This document shows, piece by piece, positions 20,526-31,239 of a DNA stretch of 36,073 bases. The position numbers and the translations under genes were made by a program. The stretch lies in the NCBI GenBank assembly GCA_946405785.1, contig CAMJIH010000005.1, positions 1 through 36,073 on the forward strand. The letters run 5' to 3'. The notes under the pieces were generated by a model, which was given only the letters and a program-made list of their open reading frames with translations, was not told the DNA's origin and made no database searches. Each line of letters opens with the position of its first letter. Positions within the stretch are counted from its first letter, which is position 1. The DNA comes from an uncultured bacterium. Its GTDB lineage: Bacteria > Patescibacteriota > Gracilibacteria > Absconditabacterales > Absconditicoccaceae.

Positions 20526-21068
20526 ATGACTATTTATGATTATGAAGCTAAACAAAGAAATTGAGAGATGTTTTCTTTATCGGAATTGAAATGAAAAGTT
20601 GTAATAGTTGTTAATACTGCTACTTGATGTTGATTTACTCCTCAATATGAATGATTGGAAAAATTATATGAAAAATATCATGATCAATGATTAGAAATTT
20701 TAGATTTCCCTTGTAATCAATTTTGACATCAAGCTCCATGAGATGATAACGAAATTCATCAATTTTGTGTTGCTAGATATCAGACTTCTTTTGATCAGTT
20801 TTCTAAAATTGATGTTAATTGAGATGAAGAACATCCTTTATTTACATATTTAAAGAAAGAACAACCTGTTGAAAAACCCGTTGGTATGAAAAATAAATTA
20901 GCAATGATTTGAGTTAAAAAAATGAGTACTACTTGTAAAAAGAAAGGGGATATTGTTTGGAATTTTACAAAATTTTTGGTTAATAAAGAATGAATTCCTG
21001 TAAAAAGATATGATCCAACTTTTAAGCCTGAAAATATGGAAGAAGAACTATTAGCTTTGCTTAAATAA
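20526..21068 (+). CDS. Glutathione peroxidase family thiol peroxidase
   Basis: This is a 180-aa cytoplasmic peroxidase of the BtuE/GPx type. The peroxidatic residue is Cys35 in NTATGCGFTPQY, encoded by TGT and flanked on both sides by TGA glycines. FPCNQFGHQAPGDDNEI near residue 70 supplies the catalytic Gln, and WNFTKFLV near 146 the Trp and Asn. Length and order match the family. It reduces hydroperoxides, in bacteria often with thioredoxin rather than glutathione. Because TGA marks selenocysteine in many animal GPx genes, automatic annotation could misread this site; the active residue here is plainly Cys. Confidence 0.92.
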
Positions 21069-21104
21069 AAAAAATTGAAAATCTTATTGTATTTTGTTTG
21101 TCGA

Positions 21105-21332
21105 ATGTTTACAATCACTGATGCAACAAAAAAACAAGTACATATGGCTATTGTAAAACCACTTAGACAATTCGCTGAGGAACGAATACTCGACCTTAGT
21201 GAGAGGGTATCCTTTTTGGACTTCTGTGATTCTATCAAAGTGAGAGGATCACTAGTAGTAGATGTTACCTCTTTTGAAGATTATTGGAGGAGGTATATTC
21301 ATAAAAAGGAACAAATCCCTAAGAAAAAATAA
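21105..21332 (+). CDS. Small hypothetical protein (75 aa)
   Basis: I chose ATG 21105 over an in-frame TTG at 21075 that would add ten hydrophobic residues. The protein opens MFTITDATKKQVHMAIVKPL and is amphipathic and helix-rich, with a basic tail (HKKEQIPKKK). It contains no TGA; its one glycine is GGA. It lies 36 nt after the peroxidase gene on the same strand and is followed by a strong terminator, so the two probably share a transcript. Family not recognised. Confidence 0.6.
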   Translation: MFTITDATKKQVHMAIVKPLRQFAEERILDLSERVSFLDFCDSIKVRGSLVVDVTSFEDYWRRYIHKKEQIPKKK

Positions 21333-21351
21333 TGTTATTTTAACATTTTTG

Positions 21352-21382
21352 GCTGGATTTATATAAAAATCCAGCTTTTTTG
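21352..21382 (+). terminator. Terminator after the 75-aa gene
   Basis: GCTGGATTT / AAATCCAGC: a 9-bp perfect stem with a 6-nt loop, followed by a T-run. Confidence 0.85.
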
Positions 21383-21492
21383 GTTAAAAAATTTTTGGCT
21401 TTTGAACTAATGCTTTTTGTTATAAAAAATACTATATCATTTTTTTAAGAAAAAGTGCTAACTGAGAATTAGAGGATTTTTGTGTTATATTC

Positions 21493-21520
21493 TTGTTTTT
21501 TTTCTATGCAATGTTATAGT
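21493..21520 (+). promoter_or_regulatory. Putative promoter of the structured RNA
   Basis: TTGTTT (21493-21498), 16 nt, TATAGT (21515-21520), giving a start near 21527. Confidence 0.45.
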
Positions 21521-21526
21521 GTAGTC

Positions 21527-21876
21527 GTAAATAAAAATTACATATAAAAACAAATTAAAAAAATCTCGTTATGGATCAGGAGTTCTGGGCATGAAGAGAT
21601 GATAAAATGACTAGCTTATCCTAATGCGAAAATTTATCACAAACTTGAACCTGTGTTTTTGTTAAATTGTTGTTGGTTATTTTATGTGCAGAAATTGGTA
21701 ATTTGTTGTAGAAGGCTAAATATGAATCGGTTTGAGTCCTTGGTTAATGTATAAGGTTTTTTACTATCGGTAGTCATCAAGTTGTTACTGATACTAATAA
21801 GCCTTCTGTATTCTTAAGGGCTGCGGACAGGTTCAAGTGAACTCTGACCAGAAGTTTCTCTTCCGGTCTTTTTTTT
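21527..21876 (+). ncRNA. Probable free-standing structured RNA of unknown class
   Basis: The stretch between two small genes has no good reading frame but has its own promoter and terminator. The outer pairing joins 21573-21585 to 21839-21849 (11 bp, two bulges) and encloses about 250 nt. Inside it, AGAAGGCT (21710-21717) pairs perfectly with AGCCTTCT (21800-21807). That arm holds CCTT/AAGG (21738-21741, 21753-21756) and ATCGGT/ACTGAT (21766-21771, 21787-21792). It lacks the conserved sequences of tmRNA, RNase P RNA, 6S and SRP RNA as I know them. It could be a diverged member of one of these or a new class. Confidence 0.5.
21846..21876 (+). terminator. Terminator of the structured RNA
   Basis: GACC-A-GAAG, TTTCT loop, CTTC-C-GGTC, then eight T. 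Its first four bases also form part of the outer stem of the RNA, so stem and terminator compete. Confidence 0.75.
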
Positions 21877-21939
21877 AACTTGAAATTTTCTTATAATATA
21901 ATAACATAATTTTATTCTTTATAAAAATTTCTATTATCA

Positions 21940-22140
21940 ATGGCTCAAGAAGAAACAAAGAAAGAAATTAGTAAAAATTTAGATAATCCAATTGTTGAGG
22001 CAACAAAGAAAACTGATTTGAGTGTTGCTATGAATTCTGCTCCTGAAAAAAAAGAGTTACAACCAGATCAAATTGCTCCTTGGTTATCTAAGTATGAAAA
22101 TAAGTTAATCAAAGAGAGGTACTGAGATAATAATCAATAA
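21940..22140 (+). CDS. Small acidic-basic hypothetical protein (66 aa)
   Basis: It starts MAQEETKKEISKNLDN and ends RYGDNNQ with a single TGA glycine, so the standard reading is only five residues shorter. It is hydrophilic and probably mostly disordered until a short PWLSKYENKLIKERY helix. It lies 45 nt upstream of tex on the same strand and may be co-transcribed. Family not recognised. Confidence 0.55.
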
Positions 22141-22185
22141 TGTAGACAGATATAGACACTATTTTTATTATTTTACATATTTTTT

Positions 22186-24450
22186 ATGTCATCATTAATT
22201 AATCAAATTAGGGAGAAGACTTGAATGGAAACTCTTGTTATTACCAATATTATTTCATTATTAGATCAATGAAATACTGTTCCATTTATTGCTCGTTATC
22301 GTAAAGAAATGACTAAATGAGCAACTGATGAACAGCTTCGTGATTTCTATGAAATCTATATGTATACTAAAAACTTGGAGGCAAGAAAACAAGATGTTAT
22401 ACGTTTGATTGATGAGAAATGATTATTAACTCCTGAATTAAAAGATCAGATTTTGAATGCTGAAACCTTGGCTAGAGTAGAAGATTTATATAGACCATTT
22501 AAAGAAAAGAAAAATACTAAGGCCACTATTGCTAAGGCAAAATGATTGGAACCTTTAGCTAAGATTCTTGCAAAAGCTCAGCTTTCAAAAGAAGATTTTG
22601 AGAAGAAAGCAGAGGAGTTTGTTAAGGATACTTGAGATAAGAAAACTAGTGTTTGAAGTGTTGAAGAAGCTATTCAATGAGCTAAAGATATTGTTGCTGA
22701 AGATGTTTCTGATCATGCAGATTTAAGAGCTGATTTGAAATCATATGAGGAAAAATATGCTGTTCTTGAAACTAAACCAACTAAAACTTTTGAAGAAAAT
22801 TGAGTATATAAGATTTATAAAGAATATAGTAAAGTTATGGCTGATATGCCTTCTTATGCTTATTTAGCTGTTTCAAGAGCTGAAAAAGAAAAACAATTGT
22901 CTATTAGAATGATATTTTCAAAAGAGAAAATTGATAAGTATTCAAAAAGATATTTTATGCCTGAAAATGCTGATACTTCTTCTGTTTATTTACAAGAGGC
23001 TATTGATGATTGATTAGAAAGATTATTATTACCTTCATTAGAGAGAGAAATAAGAGCTGATAAGAAAAGATGGTCTGATGAAGCTGCTATTAAAGTATTT
23101 GGTGAGAATTTGAAACAATTATTATTAACACCTCCTGTTCAATGATTAACTGTGCTTTGATTTGATCCTGCTTTTAGAACTTGATGTAAGTTGGCTGTTG
23201 TTGATAAGACTTGAAAGTTTTTAGAAAAGTCTGTTATCTATCCAACTGAACCACAGAATAAGATTGAAGAGGCACAACAAACATTATTAGAATTAGTTAA
23301 GAAATATAATATTGATTTAATAGTTCTTTGAAATGGTACAGCATCCAGAGAATCTGAACAAGTTGTTGCTGATTTTATTAAGAAGAATAAATTGAAGGTC
23401 CAATATTTGATTACTTCTGAAGCATGAGCTTCTGTTTATTCTGCTTCTGAATTAGCTCAGTCTGAATATCCTAATTTGGATGTGACTATTAGATGAGCTA
23501 TTAGTATTGCACATAGAGTTCAAGATCCTTTGGCTGAATTAACAAAAATTGATCCTAAAGCTATTTGAGTTTGACAGTATCAGCATGATGTTGATCAAAA
23601 AATATTAAAAGAAAAATTGAATGAAAAAGTTGAAGATATTGTAAACTCTGTTTGAGTTGATGTTAATACTGCTAGTTATACATTATTACAATATATTGCA
23701 GGTTTAACTACTGCTATAGCTAAAAATATTGTTGCTTATAGAGATGAAAATTGAAGTTTTACTGATAAAAAACAAATTAAAAAAGTTAAATGATTATGAC
23801 CTAAAGCATATGAGCAGGCTATTTGATTCTTAAGAATTAAGTGAGGTAATGAAGTGCTTGATTCTACTGGAATTCATCCTGATCATTATAAACAAGTTTA
23901 TGATTTTATTGAAAATGAATTAAAAATTAAAAAGAAAGATTTAGTTTTGCCACTAAAATTAAGAGAATATTCTGAAGATGAAATAGAGGAGTTCTCTAAT
24001 AATTATTGATTATGATATGAAACAATGGAGGATTGTATTAAGGAGCTTCAAAGACCTTGATTAGATCCTAGAGAAGAATTAGAAAAACCTTGTTTTAAGT
24101 CTGATGTATTAGATATTAAGGATGTTCAAGTTTGAATGAAACTTCAATGAGTAATTAGAAACATTACTGATTTCTGAGCTTTTGTTGATGTTTGATTACA
24201 TAATGATTGATTGGTACATAAGTCTCAAATGGCAGATTTTTACGTGCAAAATCCTATCGATGTTGTCAAGGTTTGACAACAAGTGACTGTAAGAGTTCTA
24301 GATATTGATTTAGAAAAAGAAAGATTATCTCTTTCTATGAAATGAGAAGAAAATCCAGTTAACAAGGAATATAAAGAAAAGACTCCTAGGAAGGAAAGAA
24401 AAGAGGAGTCTTCGTTATTTACATTAGGTGGTAATATTACTTTTTCTTAG
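22186..24450 (+). CDS. tex: Tex-family S1 RNA-binding protein
   Basis: This is a 754-aa cytoplasmic RNA-binding protein of the Tex/Spt6 family, linked to transcription and RNA turnover. It has an N-terminal helical domain (IARYRKEMT near residue 38), a YqgF/RNase H-like domain from about 318 (VLGFDPAFRTGCKLAVVD), tandem helix-hairpin-helix motifs at about 493-550 (KVKGLGPKAYEQAIGFLRI), and a C-terminal S1 domain from about 650 (GVIRNITDFGAFVDVG). Length and order are normal. TGA codes many glycines, including those in the HhH and S1 motifs. The stop is 2 nt from that of the convergent 758-aa gene, with no terminator between them. Confidence 0.93.
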
Positions 24451-24452
24451 TG

Positions 24453-26729
24453 CTATCATAAGTTAGATTCTGTAGAAATTTCCATCGATTCTATTGCTTC
24501 AAGTGAGGCCATTAGTTCAATATCTGCTTCTTCACTTTCTCTTTCATGTTTCTCTTCTGCTAATTCTTGGATTTTTTTTCATTGTTCTTGCGCTAGTCTT
24601 TTTTCAGGATTCATTTTTTCATAGTTTTCAGAAAATTCTTTTGAGAAGTTGTCTAGTTTGATATTTTCTTTTTTAGACCATTGATCTATGAATGATGAGA
24701 AATCATCGATATTAATTTTGAACTCTGGATCATTTGGATCTCTTCTTTCAAAGAGTTTGAAGAAGTTAATTATTGAAGTTTCCCAATTTTCGTAATTCTC
24801 TTGTTCTTTTCCATGTTTAAGATTTAGTAGATTTTCTCTTAGAACTGGGTCTGTAATTTTATTTATTTCTTCTACTGGTTTTCATAACAATCATTCAAGT
24901 TTTTTAAGTGCTCATTTGAATTCTACCAACTCGCTTGATGTAGATTTTTCTGTTGTATTGTCTACTAGTAAAAGAACTTTTCTTATTGGAGTTAATCATG
25001 TTTCAGTTTGTTCGTTAATTTTTCTTTTATATTCTGTTCTTCCAATAAGTGCTGAATCAAAGGCTTGTGCTGCAAGATTTTTCTCTGTAAAACGTCACAT
25101 ACGGGTTTTTATTTCATCGTTTTCAGGAAATGATTCTTTTATTTTGTTGTTTATATAATCTGTTACATTTCTTTTGAAATCGTTTGCATCGCTTGATCCT
25201 TCTAGTATTTTTTTAAAGATATCTTGATCCATATTTTGTAGATTACTTACAATATCTTTTGTGCTAGGCATTTTGATTTTTAAATCTGATCTTGGATGTT
25301 TTCATTCTCAATCATATATTTGATATTTGTCATTTTCTATGTGTAAAACATCATCACAGCAGATTTTTGTTTGTCAGTCTTTTGTATCATAATAGAATGA
25401 AAGTGGTTTACCATCAATAACTCATTCGATGCGCATTGTTGAATCCTGCATTGTTATGAATTCATCTTTCCCTTTTCAGAATCTGTCTTGTAATGTGTCT
25501 TTATTGAATCATGTATATGAGTCTAAGTATCTTAGTATTCATGTTAGTGGTGCTTGTGCTGCAGATCATTTGATATAATCTGTAATCCATCAGTTTAGAC
25601 TATCTAATTTTGTTGTGTAGTAATTAATATCATCTTGTGTTAGGTCAGAGTAGTCTTCATCAAATATTTTTTTGCTTATTTCTTGGAATTTTTCATCTTT
25701 TGGAAAATTAACGTCATTTTTATAGATTAGTTCCATTTTTTTGTAAGGTGCTAATGTTGATTTTAATGATTCTAGGTTGCTTGTATCTATATTTTCTTTT
25801 CAAAAGTATGATGTATTTCATAGTTTAGAAATTTCAGGGTCAGTATCTTTAAATTTTTTTAGATCTGGATTGGCTTCGAATGTTGCTGTATTTGCTGTTA
25901 ATGGAAGTCATTTAGTTGTTTCTGTTCTAATTCATAGTGTGTTTTCTAAGTTTTTTAGGTTACTTAAGAAGTCTCTTGTTTCTGGTGTGTGGTCATTTTC
26001 TCATAGTTCGTAGATTTTGTCTCTTGATATGGTATATTGGATATATTCCTCTTCGTTAACATTATTTTCTGCTAGTTTTTTCTTTGTATCTTCTGGTAAT
26101 GATGATTTTTTTTGTTCTACTTCTTGAGATGTTACTTCTTTATATTTTGATGCTAGTTTTTCGTGTGATTCTTGGGTTTTTGTAAGTGCTTCATTTATTC
26201 CCTTGAACATTTCGGTGGCGAATTTTCATAATCATGTTCAAGCTCAGATTGTATATTCTCATGTTATATCTGTGGCAATTTCTTTGGTTATTCATATTCA
26301 TGAAACTCATCAAATAGCATTTACGATTTTCCCTGTGCTTATTGTCTTGTCTTTTGAATTTATTGCAGCATTTTTTAAAATATTAAATCATTTAAAAAAA
26401 TTTTTTTGAACGTTTGTATAATTTGTTTCTGTTTCGTTTGTTGTTGTATTTTCATTATTGGGGTCAATTTCATTGTTATCTAAATCATTTATTTCATTTT
26501 CAATTTCTTTTATTCATTCGTCAATATTTTCTGAAAATTTTATTCTTATTTTTAAATCTTCTAAAATATTTTTTATTTTTGTTTCACCTTCATTTTTTAA
26601 TTTTTTTTCAATGCATTTTTTTATTCTATTATTTTGTTCTTCATTTAATTTTAAATCTCAGAAAACTTTTTCAATTTCGTTGTCTATTGAAAATAATTCT
26701 GTATTTCCTAGATTCTGAGATTCTGGCAT
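24453..26729 (-). CDS. Large protein of unknown function (758 aa)
   Basis: It is continuous only with TGA = Gly and ends in TAG. The N-terminal 115 residues are charged and helical. A Gly/Ile/Ala-rich segment (about 135-175, with repeated TGA glycines: NAIGGVSGIG, GAGTGLG) could insert in or cross a membrane. A long acidic middle follows, then a strand-rich block near 440-500 (RIEGVIDGKPLSFYYD, ICCDDVLHI, YQIYDGEG). The C-terminal 150 residues are a Glu/Lys-rich coiled-coil-like helix. There is no signal peptide. I do not recognise the family. It heads a group of minus-strand lineage-specific genes (24453-28056). Confidence 0.65.
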
Positions 26730-26792
26730 TACCTTTATTTTTTCATTAATTTATAAATTAAAATAATTATATTTATATTTTTTTTAAAATCA

Positions 26793-26824
26793 AAAAATTA
26801 CAACTTTATATTGTTGTAATTTTT
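26793..26824. terminator. Terminator after the 276-aa gene
   Basis: AAAAATTACAAC / GTTGTAATTTTT: a 12-bp perfect stem with an 8-nt loop, in the 116-nt gap between two minus-strand genes. On the minus strand it is followed by T-rich sequence. Confidence 0.75.
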
Positions 26825-26845
26825 AATTTTATCTAAAGTTTATCT

Positions 26846-27676
26846 TTAATTATCGTTTAACCATTTAATGATTTTTTTTGTTGTTTCGTTAGGTGTCCTT
26901 CATAATGCTTTACATCTCTTTAGATATTCTTCGAAAATTGGTTTATTCCTTTTATCTTTTATAAATTCTGTATTTTCAATTAGGTTATACATGTCTTCTA
27001 TAATATTTAATAGTTCTTCTGAATCTTCTCTTGTTATATTATTTTTTTTAGATATTTCTTTCATTCTTTCTGTCATTTTTCTCCATTTGTCCATAATTAT
27101 TTCTAGTTCATTTCTCCTTTTTTCTAATCATTTTTTTATGAAATGTACTATTGCTTTTGCAGCTCATTCTTTAATGTCTCTCCCCTCTATATTTTTTGCT
27201 ATATCACTGTCGTTACAAAATGTATTTTCTCATGTCAATTTTTCTAATGTCATTAGAATTGTTGTGTAGATATCTTTTTCTGATGTTCATATTTCTTTTG
27301 TATCTTTTATTATTCTGTCTATATTATAATTTATTACGTTTATGTATTCTTGTTCTAGTTTGTTTATTTTTTCGAAAATACCTTTAAAATATTCTTCATA
27401 TTGTGGATAATATTTTCTAACTGCAACTTTTGCTTGGTTAATATAATTAGGTACATTAGATTGTTCTACATTCTCAGTCATAGGCGAAATTGTTCATGGT
27501 ACATTTGCTACCATTTCAGTAGGAAATTCTTGTTTATTATATGTTTTTGCTTCTGCAGGTTGTCCTGAAAGTGTTAAAGCAATAGCAGCTGCAACTATTT
27601 TCTTTAGTGTATTACTTGAACTTCCTTTAGGTGTAGAAGTAACTTTTTCTGGAGCATTTCATAGAGTATTAACCAT
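26846..27676 (-). CDS. Exported helical protein of unknown function (276 aa)
   Basis: The N-terminus has a polar stretch of about 24 residues, then KKIVAAAIALTLSGQPAEAK, a signal peptide with a probable cleavage after AEA near residue 43. The mature part is almost entirely charged helix (for example EKINKLEQEYINVINYNIDRI and MDKWRKMTERMKEI), with one short Cys-containing loop (TFCNDSD). Length and composition suggest a periplasmic or extracellular helical bundle. I do not recognise the family. It has its own promoter (27709-27736) and terminator. Confidence 0.65.
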
Positions 27677-27708
27677 GAGTGTGTAGATTATTAATCTAAA
27701 ACAATTAA

Positions 27709-27736
27709 AGTATATTTTGTTTGTCGATTTTGTCAA
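27709..27736 (-). promoter_or_regulatory. Promoter of the 276-aa exported protein
   Basis: On the minus strand TTGACA (27731-27736), 16 nt, TATACT (27709-27714), about 33 nt ahead of ATG 27676. Confidence 0.65.
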
Positions 27737-27747
27737 GTTAAGTTTAT

Positions 27748-28056
27748 CTAGTTTTTAATATCTGCTAAACGATCCCAATAATCATCATGATTACAGAAGC
27801 TATCAACTGTTGTCTCTTTTCATTCTTTTACAAGTAATAGTCTCCATCATGTTCTTCATATTGGAAGTACACGTGCTTTTTTATGTCATCATCTGTGTTA
27901 TAGTGTTTTTCAAAATTCTCTTGATTGTTTGCTAAGTATTTTTATTAATTCTGAAATAACTACATCATCTTCTGGATCATGAGTTGTTTCTGCTAAATCA
28001 AATATATCTTGGTTGTTTAATTTATTGTTTCAAAGAAGATCTTTCTCAAAGCTCAT
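27748..28056 (-). pseudogene. Stand-alone copy of the C-terminal module of the 606-aa protein, broken by an in-frame TAA
   Basis: A 103-codon frame runs from ATG 28056 to TAG 27748-27750, but codon 53 is TAA (27898-27900). The two halves align to the end of the 606-aa protein (11691-13511): FGKTL, stop, HRGGHKKARVLPIGRTGWR against FGKVLLHKSGCKDIRVLPIGRTGWR. The stop therefore replaces one leucine and nothing is shifted. TTA to TAA is a single change. The rest (VDSFCNHDDYWDRLADIKN) is well preserved, so the loss is recent, is a sequencing error, or is tolerated by readthrough. An AAGGA sequence 4 nt before ATG is one of the few Shine-Dalgarno-like sites here. No restart codon follows the stop closely. 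Confidence 0.65.
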
Positions 28057-28084
28057 GGTTCCTTGATTTTATAAAGATATTTCT

Positions 28085-28113
28085 AATATAATCATTATAT
28101 CTAAAAGAGTCAA
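28085..28113 (-). promoter_or_regulatory. Putative promoter of the interrupted gene
   Basis: On the minus strand TTGACT (28108-28113), 17 nt, TATATT (28085-28090), about 28 nt ahead of ATG 28056. Confidence 0.5.
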
Positions 28114-28197
28114 TATAATTATTATGTATGAAAAATTGTTTTATGGACAATTGATTAAATTGAGTTACTAATTGCTTTTATCTTTTATCTTTAAAAT

Positions 28198-29679
28198 ATG
28201 AAAAAATTTGGATTAATCTTGGGTTTCTTATCTAGCATTGTATTGATGTTGATTGGATTTTCGGCGATTTCTCCTAATTTAGTGTGATTTAATTTGGTAC
28301 AAACTGAGTATTCTGAACCAATTGATGAAAAAATAGATAATAAAAACTTAGAAACATGTGGTCCTATTTATGATTGAATACATTTAGATAATTTTAATCT
28401 AGACAAATCTGTTCGATCTTGATTAAATGCTGTATTTTGTAATAATTTTTATGCTTGGAGTTTAATTTTAATTTTCTTTCTTGCTTGATTTTCTTGGTTC
28501 ATAGGCTTGATTCTTAGATGTATTAATTGAAAAATTTGAATTAGTTTTGTTTATAGTTTATTATTATGAATTTCAATAACTGGTGTTAGTATCTGTGATA
28601 TCGTTTTATCTATTATAAGATGAGAAAGATTTTGATGAGATATTTTTATGTTATTGATTTGATTAATATTACTTATTGTTTGAATTATTAGTTTTTCTAA
28701 ATATTGTAGATGTGCACTGTTAAAAAGAGGTAGACCTGTGTACGCAAAAGTTATTCAATTAAATCCTATAAAGCTTTATAGTCTTCCTTCAACTGATGTT
28801 GATTTGGATAATTTCTTAGATTATTGATTGTCTTCTTTGACTACTGAAAAATGTTTTATTACTTTTGATGATTGAGTGTCTTTATTTGAGGAATGTTTTT
28901 CATGAAGTCTTGCTCCTGAAATAACTATGTGATCTTACCTCCCAATTTATTATAGCAAAGATAAATCTTCTTATTGGATTGATTATCATGGATTTAAGAA
29001 AAAAGAACCAGCTAATTATTTAAAGAAAAATCTTGATTTTTATTGATTAAGTGAATCTCCATTAAGAAGGAAATTGCATTTACTTGGTAAAAAATGAGTT
29101 TGATTTGATATTTTTGTTTTGCTTTTGGTATTAGTTTTCTGAGTTTTGTTATTGATTTTATGATTCACATGAAATGAAGGTTGGTATTCTGCTAGTAATC
29201 TTTTTGCTTATGTTTTCTGATTTATCTTTTTGGTTTCTTCAATTTCTTTATTGTTAAAAACTATTAAAAAAATTAATTTAAATAATAAAATTAAGCAATT
29301 GAAACATCTTAAGTGAAAGTATTTGAAGATAGAATCAATTAGTGAAAATAGGAGAGTTTTGTGAAGTTTCCGTTCTTATTTCTTATCTGTTACTGATTGA
29401 AAAAACTCTTTTAAAAGTGAGAATTTTTCTACAAACAATATTCATGATTTATTGATGGTTTGAGATTCTGTAATGTTCTATCAATCAGAAGATAATCCTG
29501 ATGTTTATTTTATCGATATTGAAGACTGTAAACCTACTGAGAAATGAGATTCATTTATTGCTAATGAGAAGCAGAATGATGAGAAGGAAAATATGGATAA
29601 AAAAATTAATAAGGTAAAATGAGAGGTTTGAACTGTTATTGATGATGTAAGAGTTGCTAAAAAAATTCTGAAAAAATAG
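28198..29679 (+). CDS. Multi-pass membrane protein of unknown function (493 aa)
   Basis: It starts MKKFGLILGFLSSIVLMLIG, an N-terminal helix. A short outside loop with Cys residues follows, then three helices (about 95-175). After them comes a cytoplasmic block with GRPVYAKVIQL near 182, the kind of strand that opens DUF3592-like domains. Another helix pair lies near 305-360, and a second soluble block (GKYLKIESI ... VGDSVMFYQ) and a charged tail complete it. The two helix-pair-plus-soluble-block halves suggest an internal duplication. TGA glycines are abundant in the helices. The gene stands alone between intergenic gaps, and no function can be assigned. Confidence 0.65.
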
Positions 29680-29738
29680 GTCATATTATGTTGTCTTTTT
29701 TCTGGGTATTTGTCAATTATTATTTGTTATTTCTATGC

Positions 29739-29766
29739 TTGCATCTTAATGAGAAAAAATTATATT
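29739..29766 (+). promoter_or_regulatory. Putative promoter of the asnS operon
   Basis: TTGCAT (29739-29744), 16 nt, TATATT (29761-29766), about 35 nt before ATG 29801. I see no T-box. Confidence 0.45.
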
Positions 29767-29800
29767 TCTTGTTAGATTTTATTTTTCTGATTTTGTACTT

Positions 29801-31192
29801 ATGAAAGCTACGAGTATTAAGTCCATCTTTCAAGGTTATGAAAGCATGATTGGTAGTGATCTTGTCATAAAAGGATGGATTAGAAGTTTGAGAGATTCAA
29901 AAACTTTTTGATTTATTGAGGTTAATGATGGATCTTATTTAAAAAATTTGCAAGTAGTATTCAATAATGACTTAAATAATTTTGACGAAATCTGTAAATT
30001 TACTACATGAAGTAGTATTGAAGTTCATGGAAAATTAGTGAAGTCTGAATGAGCTAAACAAGCTTTTGAATTACAAGCAACTGAAGTTATTTTAATTTGA
30101 TGAGCTGATGAAACTTATCCATTACAAAAGAAAAGACATTCTTTTGAATATCTAAGAACTATTGCTCACCTTAGAGGAAGAACAAATACTTTCTCTGCTG
30201 TTTTTAGAGTAAGAAGTTTATTGGCTTTCGCAATTCATGATTATTTTAATAAAAATGGATTTATTTGGGCACACACTCCATTAATTACTGCTAGTGATTG
30301 TGAAGGAGCTTGAGAGATGTTCCAAGTATCTACATTAGATTTAATGAATCTTCCTAAAAATGAAGATTGAACAATTGATTATACAAAGGATTTCTTCTGA
30401 AAAAAAGCTTCATTAACTGTAAGTTGACAGCTTGAAGGAGAAACTTTTGCTACAGCATTTGGTAAGATTTATACTTTCGGACCTACATTTAGAGCTGAAA
30501 ATTCAAATACAACAAGACATCTATCTGAATTCTGGATGATTGAACCTGAAATTGCATTTGCAGATTTGGAAGATAATATGGATGTTGCTGAAGGTATGCT
30601 AAAATACGCTTTCAATTATGTATTAGAAAACGCTCAAGCAGAAATGGAATTCTTTGATAAATTTATTATGCCTTGAGTAAAAGAAAGACTTGAAAAATTA
30701 GTTAATGCTAAATTCTCTAAAGTTACTTATACTGAAGCTATTGAATTATTAAAGAAATCAGGTCAAAAATTTGAATATGCACCTGAATGGTGAATTGATT
30801 TGCAAACAGAACATGAAAGATGTTTGTCTGAAAAAATCTTTAATGGACCAGTTTTTGTAACTGATTATCCAAAAGAGATTAAAGCATTCTACATGAAGAT
30901 GAACGAAGATAATAAAACTGTTAGGGCAGTTGATTGTCTAGTTCCTGGTGTTGGTGAACTTATTTGAGGATCTCAAAGAGAAGATGATTATGATAAATTA
31001 ACAAAGAGAATGATTGAATTAGGAATGAATCCTGAAGATTATTCTTGGTTCTTGGATTTGAGAAAATATGGTTCAGTTCCTCACTCTGGATTTGGTGTTG
31101 GATTTGAAAGATTGGTGATGTATGTTACTGGTATGGAAAATATCCGTGATGTTATTCCTTTCCCAAGAGCACCTAAGACTTGTGAATTCTAA
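29801..31192 (+). CDS. asnS: Asparaginyl-tRNA synthetase
   Basis: This is a 463-aa class IIb synthetase that charges tRNA-Asn. An N-terminal OB-fold anticodon-binding domain spans about 1-110 ([20 protein letters not shown]). The catalytic core holds motif 1 around 145, motif 2 near 227 ([21 protein letters not shown]) and motif 3 near 431 ([15 protein letters not shown]). Length matches the E. coli enzyme (466 aa). A dedicated AsnRS means the cell need not make Asn-tRNA by transamidation. It heads a run of five same-strand genes (asnS, ftsH, ricT-like, TPR, nucleotidyltransferase) with gaps of 15-47 nt, probably one operon. Confidence 0.95.
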
Positions 31193-31239
31193 ATTAACGT
31201 TAAACTCTGTGTAAAATAAATTTTATATATATCAGAACT

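Noticed and set aside
20608-20640. Selenocysteine at the GPx active site (TGA next to the catalytic position)
   Set aside because: The catalytic residue is TGT (Cys35). The TGA codons on both sides are glycines, as everywhere in the window.
21527-21876. tmRNA or RNase P RNA
   Set aside because: No tRNA-like ends with a T arm and CCA, no tag frame, and no GAGGAAAGUCC or ACAGA block. GGTTCAAGTGAACT looks like a T arm but does not pair as one.
26414-27481. Plus-strand frames in 26.2-27.5 kb rich in Phe, Leu and Ile
   Set aside because: They are antisense shadows of the Lys/Asn/Glu-rich minus-strand genes and have no motif or start context.
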